Assembly: GCA_024233865.1 (NCBI GenBank)
Contig: JACKPA010000001.1
Span: 744,001 to 808,000 of the forward strand
Reading direction: 5' to 3'
DNA length: 64,000 nt
From: Leptospiraceae bacterium
GTDB taxonomy: Bacteria > Spirochaetota > Leptospiria > Leptospirales > Leptospiraceae
Shown: one piece after another, positions 61,462-64,000 of the stretch
Position numbering within the stretch: position 1 is the first letter of the stretch
How the letters are laid out: every line of letters begins with the position of its first letter
Program-made: the position numbers and the translations under genes
Notes under the pieces: generated by a model
Database searches by the model: none
The model's input: only the letters and a program-made list of their open reading frames with translations
What the model was told of the DNA's origin: nothing

Positions 61462-62649
61462 ATGAACAAGGTAGCCTTAATTATTACAATATTTTTTTTA
61501 TCTTTAGCTTGTCTAAAGGTCGAAAATTCCCATAACTCAAAAAACGATATTTATGAAGTACCATCTTCTAAGTATTTGATAGAAAAAGGAAATTTTTTAA
61601 GTGGGAAACTAGACCCTTCTACTGCTCAAAATGAGAAATTAAAAAGAATTTCAAAAACCAAAGAATACAAACAATTTCAAACAAATATAAGCAAATATTG
61701 GAGTTTTTTTGATAAAAAAGTAATAGAACCTCTTAAAAAGTGGAAAACTTTAAACCTTCCGGCTGTAACAGCTACTACGGTATTTTATCCCTTTTCCGGT
61801 CCAGATTTACCAAATGTTTTTACTTTGTTTCCGGATGCAGATACCTATATTTTGATCGGATTGGAAGCCGGAGGATTTATTCCAAACTTTGATTCTATGT
61901 CTAAAACAAATGTTATAAACGGACTAAATGATTTACACCAAAGCTTAGATTCGATCTCTCGTTTAAATTATTTTCAGACTCTACACATGATAAGAAACAT
62001 TTCAGCTTCCGAGTTTAAGGGTGTCGCGGCTGTTTTGTTGGCTTACATGAGTTTTTTAAACTTGGAACCGGTTGCATTTAGATATATCACTATTCGAAAC
62101 AATGGGACAATATCTTACCTGAATGAACTGGAAATACAGGAAAGCGATAGGCTTAATAAAGGATATTTTTCCTTGGAAGTTCTTTTCAAAGATCCAAGCA
62201 CGAAAAACCTCAAAACCTTATATTTCTTATCTGCCAACCTGGCAAACAATGGACTCCAAAATGTGAACCCTGGTATTATGCCATTTTTAGAAAAGTATAA
62301 AAAATTCGTTTCACCCATCAAAGCAGCATCTTACCTCCTGCACTATGAAAATTTTGCTACAATTAGAAACTTTTTAATCAAAAGGGCGGAATTAATTGTA
62401 ATGGATGATACAGGTCCTCAAATAAACGATATAAAAGAAGACTTTGACATAAAGGTTTTTGGTAAATATACTAGACCAATACGTTTATGGCCTGAAAGAT
62501 ACCAACCGGAATTAACAAAGTTGCATGAACTCCAAAAACCTAAAAAGATCAATTTTAGATATGGGTATGGAACCTATGACGGAAACCACCATATTATGAT
62601 AGCCAGAAGAAAACATAGCACTGACCATTCCAGTACAGAACCCTTTTAA
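61462..62649 (+). CDS. Lipoprotein of unknown function
   Basis: This is a 395-residue protein with signal ending SLAC (Cys17). Mature sequence includes FYPFSGPDLPNVFTLFPDADTYILIGLE (about 110-140), a striking conserved-looking block, and a C-terminal GYGTYDGNHHIMIARRKHS. I recall this block in uncharacterised lipoproteins of other phyla but cannot name a family. No catalytic motif. Envelope location is expected. Confidence 0.68.
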   Translation: MNKVALIITIFFLSLACLKVENSHNSKNDIYEVPSSKYLIEKGNFLSGKLDPSTAQNEKLKRISKTKEYKQFQTNISKYWSFFDKKVIEPLKKWKTLNLPAVTATTVFYPFSGPDLPNVFTLFPDADTYILIGLEAGGFIPNFDSMSKTNVINGLNDLHQSLDSISRLNYFQTLHMIRNISASEFKGVAAVLLAYMSFLNLEPVAFRYITIRNNGTISYLNELEIQESDRLNKGYFSLEVLFKDPSTKNLKTLYFLSANLANNGLQNVNPGIMPFLEKYKKFVSPIKAASYLLHYENFATIRNFLIKRAELIVMDDTGPQINDIKEDFDIKVFGKYTRPIRLWPERYQPELTKLHELQKPKKINFRYGYGTYDGNHHIMIARRKHSTDHSSTEPF

Positions 62650-62686
62650 ACCATAAAATGTCTACCAAACTGAAATACTAAAGAAG

Positions 62687-63604
62687 ATGATAAATAAAAA
62701 AACGGGTTTTATTTTAGGTATTTTCCTATTTTTTATAATCCTTTTGGGTGGTGCAAAATTTTATGTAGATAGATTGACACAAGAAAAGATCGATTCCAAA
62801 CTTACCGAGTTACACTTAAGTGACACAATCAAGTATGAAAGTGTTTCGGTAAACCTTTTGACTCAAAAGATTAGTTTGTCTAATATTACCTTAGTTAGTT
62901 CAAAACAAAAGGATGAACTAAAGATCGATGAAGTAATTTTTTATGATTATGATAAAGAAGGAGAATTTCCTAAGTTTTTCCATGTGTCTATAAATGGGTT
63001 TCAGCTAGAGCTAAACAAAAAAAGTTCGATGATACCATCATTGGTTTATGGTTTAAAAGAATATGGCTATGATCGAATTGTTTTAGACATAGAAATTGAT
63101 TATCTACTGGCAGTAAAAGAAAATGAACTGAGGCTAAAAACTCTCAAAATCAACGAAGATCAGTTATTTACGATTGATTCCAAATTTACTTTAGGCAATG
63201 TTATAGCACAACCGGAAATTTTAAGAAGCAATCCGTTATGGTTTTTAGAAGTAACACTAAAATCAGCTGATTTGGATATCAAAAATAATGGCTTGTTAGA
63301 TAATATTTACAAAAGAAGTGCTCAAAAACAAAATCTTACTTTGGAACAGTATACTGGTTTTATAGTTTATAGACTTCAAAAAAGCATTGAAGCAGAAGCG
63401 GATCCAAAATTAAAACAAGCAATGACTGAGTTTGATAAATTTATAAAAAACAAAAAAGAAATCAAATTAAAAACCCATTTTAAGAAACCGTTTTCCATTG
63501 GTAAATTTGCAGGTGAATTATTTCTCTTATCTTTTAAGGAAAAAAAAGAAATCGACTGGAGTAGTTATTGGAAAGATTACCCGGTAGAAGTTAAGGCAAA
63601 ATAA
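62687..63604 (+). CDS. AsmA-like single-span envelope protein
   Basis: This is a 305-residue protein with an N-terminal membrane anchor (7-25, FILGIFLFFIILLGGAKFYV) and then DxxxxxxxL-type beta-strand pairs such as KYESVSVNLLTQKISLSNITLVS and GYDRIVLDIEIDYLL. The layout recalls AsmA/DUF748-type proteins, which move or support lipids between membranes. Call is by pattern only. Confidence 0.55.
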   Translation: MINKKTGFILGIFLFFIILLGGAKFYVDRLTQEKIDSKLTELHLSDTIKYESVSVNLLTQKISLSNITLVSSKQKDELKIDEVIFYDYDKEGEFPKFFHVSINGFQLELNKKSSMIPSLVYGLKEYGYDRIVLDIEIDYLLAVKENELRLKTLKINEDQLFTIDSKFTLGNVIAQPEILRSNPLWFLEVTLKSADLDIKNNGLLDNIYKRSAQKQNLTLEQYTGFIVYRLQKSIEAEADPKLKQAMTEFDKFIKNKKEIKLKTHFKKPFSIGKFAGELFLLSFKEKKEIDWSSYWKDYPVEVKAK

Positions 63605-63611
63605 AAGGATA

Positions 63612-64000
63612 CTAAACTTGTTCTTGCCTTTTAAGAACTTCGAGCCTTTTTTTTAAAATAGGTACTACACTAAAACATTTATCTGCGTGTTTGGCGAAAG
63701 GAAACAGATCGATCAATTCCTGAATTAATCTTGCCGTTATAGTGATTGCTTCTCCATGTCCGGGAATGACGATATCAGCGTTTGCTACAATTTTTGCTAC
63801 GCTTTTCCAAGTTTTGATAATATCTTTGGATGAATAACGATTTGGCCAATAATATCCCCAAGCCTTTAGCCACTCCATATTTAGTATGGCATCACCTACA
63901 ATCCATATACTTTCACTTTTGTTTGAGTAAAACGTTAGTGATTCCAGATCCGGAGCATGTCCTACGCAAGGAACTTTTGTGATTCCACTCAAAGGAGTAG
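63612..64000 (-). CDS. Metallo-beta-lactamase-fold protein, partial
   Basis: Only the C-terminal part is present; the frame stays open through the right edge with no stop, so the true start lies outside. Fold motifs are VGHAPDLESL (metal-ligand His with Asp region), WIVGDAI and VIPGHGEAI. Hydrolase or persulphide-type activity is common in this fold; specificity cannot be told from the fragment. It converges on the AsmA-like gene. Confidence 0.8.
   Translation of the reverse strand, partial: TPLSGITKVPCVGHAPDLESLTFYSNKSESIWIVGDAILNMEWLKAWGYYWPNRYSSKDIIKTWKSVAKIVANADIVIPGHGEAITITARLIQELIDLFPFAKHADKCFSVVPILKKRLEVLKRQEQV

Noticed and set aside
1..64000. tRNA or rRNA genes
   Set aside because: I looked for cloverleaf-like and rRNA-like stretches in the larger intergenic gaps and found none I could support by eye.

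Overview
The window looks like part of a chromosome from an AT-rich Gram-negative spirochaete of the Leptospiraceae type. This is inferred from protein style, not from any RNA marker. There are many lipoproteins with relaxed lipoboxes (AGC, GFC, FQFC, INC), outer-membrane proteins, Kelch and NHL beta-propeller lipoproteins, orphan RHS pieces, and several PP2C/SpoIIE phosphatases fused to 7TM, HAMP and TPR modules. I saw no rRNA, tRNA, CRISPR array, transposase or replication origin.

1-12.4 kb is an accessory region. Three tandem Kelch lipoprotein genes share a nearly identical leader; the third is frameshifted at a run of ten T. They are followed by an NHL-repeat lipoprotein, two RHS C-terminal cassettes separated by two paralogous small lipoproteins, a barrel-like outer-membrane protein, more small lipoproteins, and two broken RHS pieces mixed with short dispersed repeats. 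This part carries the clearest signs of recombination and gene decay.

12.4-35.5 kb is mostly housekeeping and signalling: a GH13 glycosidase, a B12-binding radical SAM enzyme, an adenylate cyclase, a 7TM-HAMP-PP2C-TPR phosphatase, an ornithine cyclodeaminase-family protein, RNase R, an old-yellow-enzyme/dienoyl-CoA-reductase-type flavoprotein divergent from a TetR regulator, carbamoyl phosphate synthase large subunit, an SH3-like lipoprotein, a second PP2C phosphatase beside a PP2C-like protein that has lost most metal ligands, and TatA-TatC.

35.5-44 kb: a palindrome-rich intergenic element, a dolichyl-phosphate-mannose-synthase-type glycosyltransferase with a DUF4349 lipoprotein, a histidine kinase, an overlapping pair of paralogous proteins of unknown family, a rhodanese, a response regulator-PP2C protein, and a secreted SGNH hydrolase.

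44-47.4 kb is the best candidate for an uncharacterised defence-like system. It is a compact minus-strand set of a PD-(D/E)XK-like protein, a 61-residue protein and a DndD/SMC-like ATPase, with none of the other dnd genes in the window.

47.4-64 kb: lipid and hydrolase genes, a Fic-fold protein whose catalytic His is Gln, a PiT-like membrane protein without a normal start codon, a phosphate uptake block (PstS-like, pstS, pstC, pstA, pstB) with a possible Pho-type direct repeat in front of pstS, an HxlR regulator, a GH19-like lysozyme-fold protein, an OmpA lipoprotein, a YciO-type protein, Maf, and envelope proteins. The final metallo-beta-lactamase-fold gene runs off the right edge.
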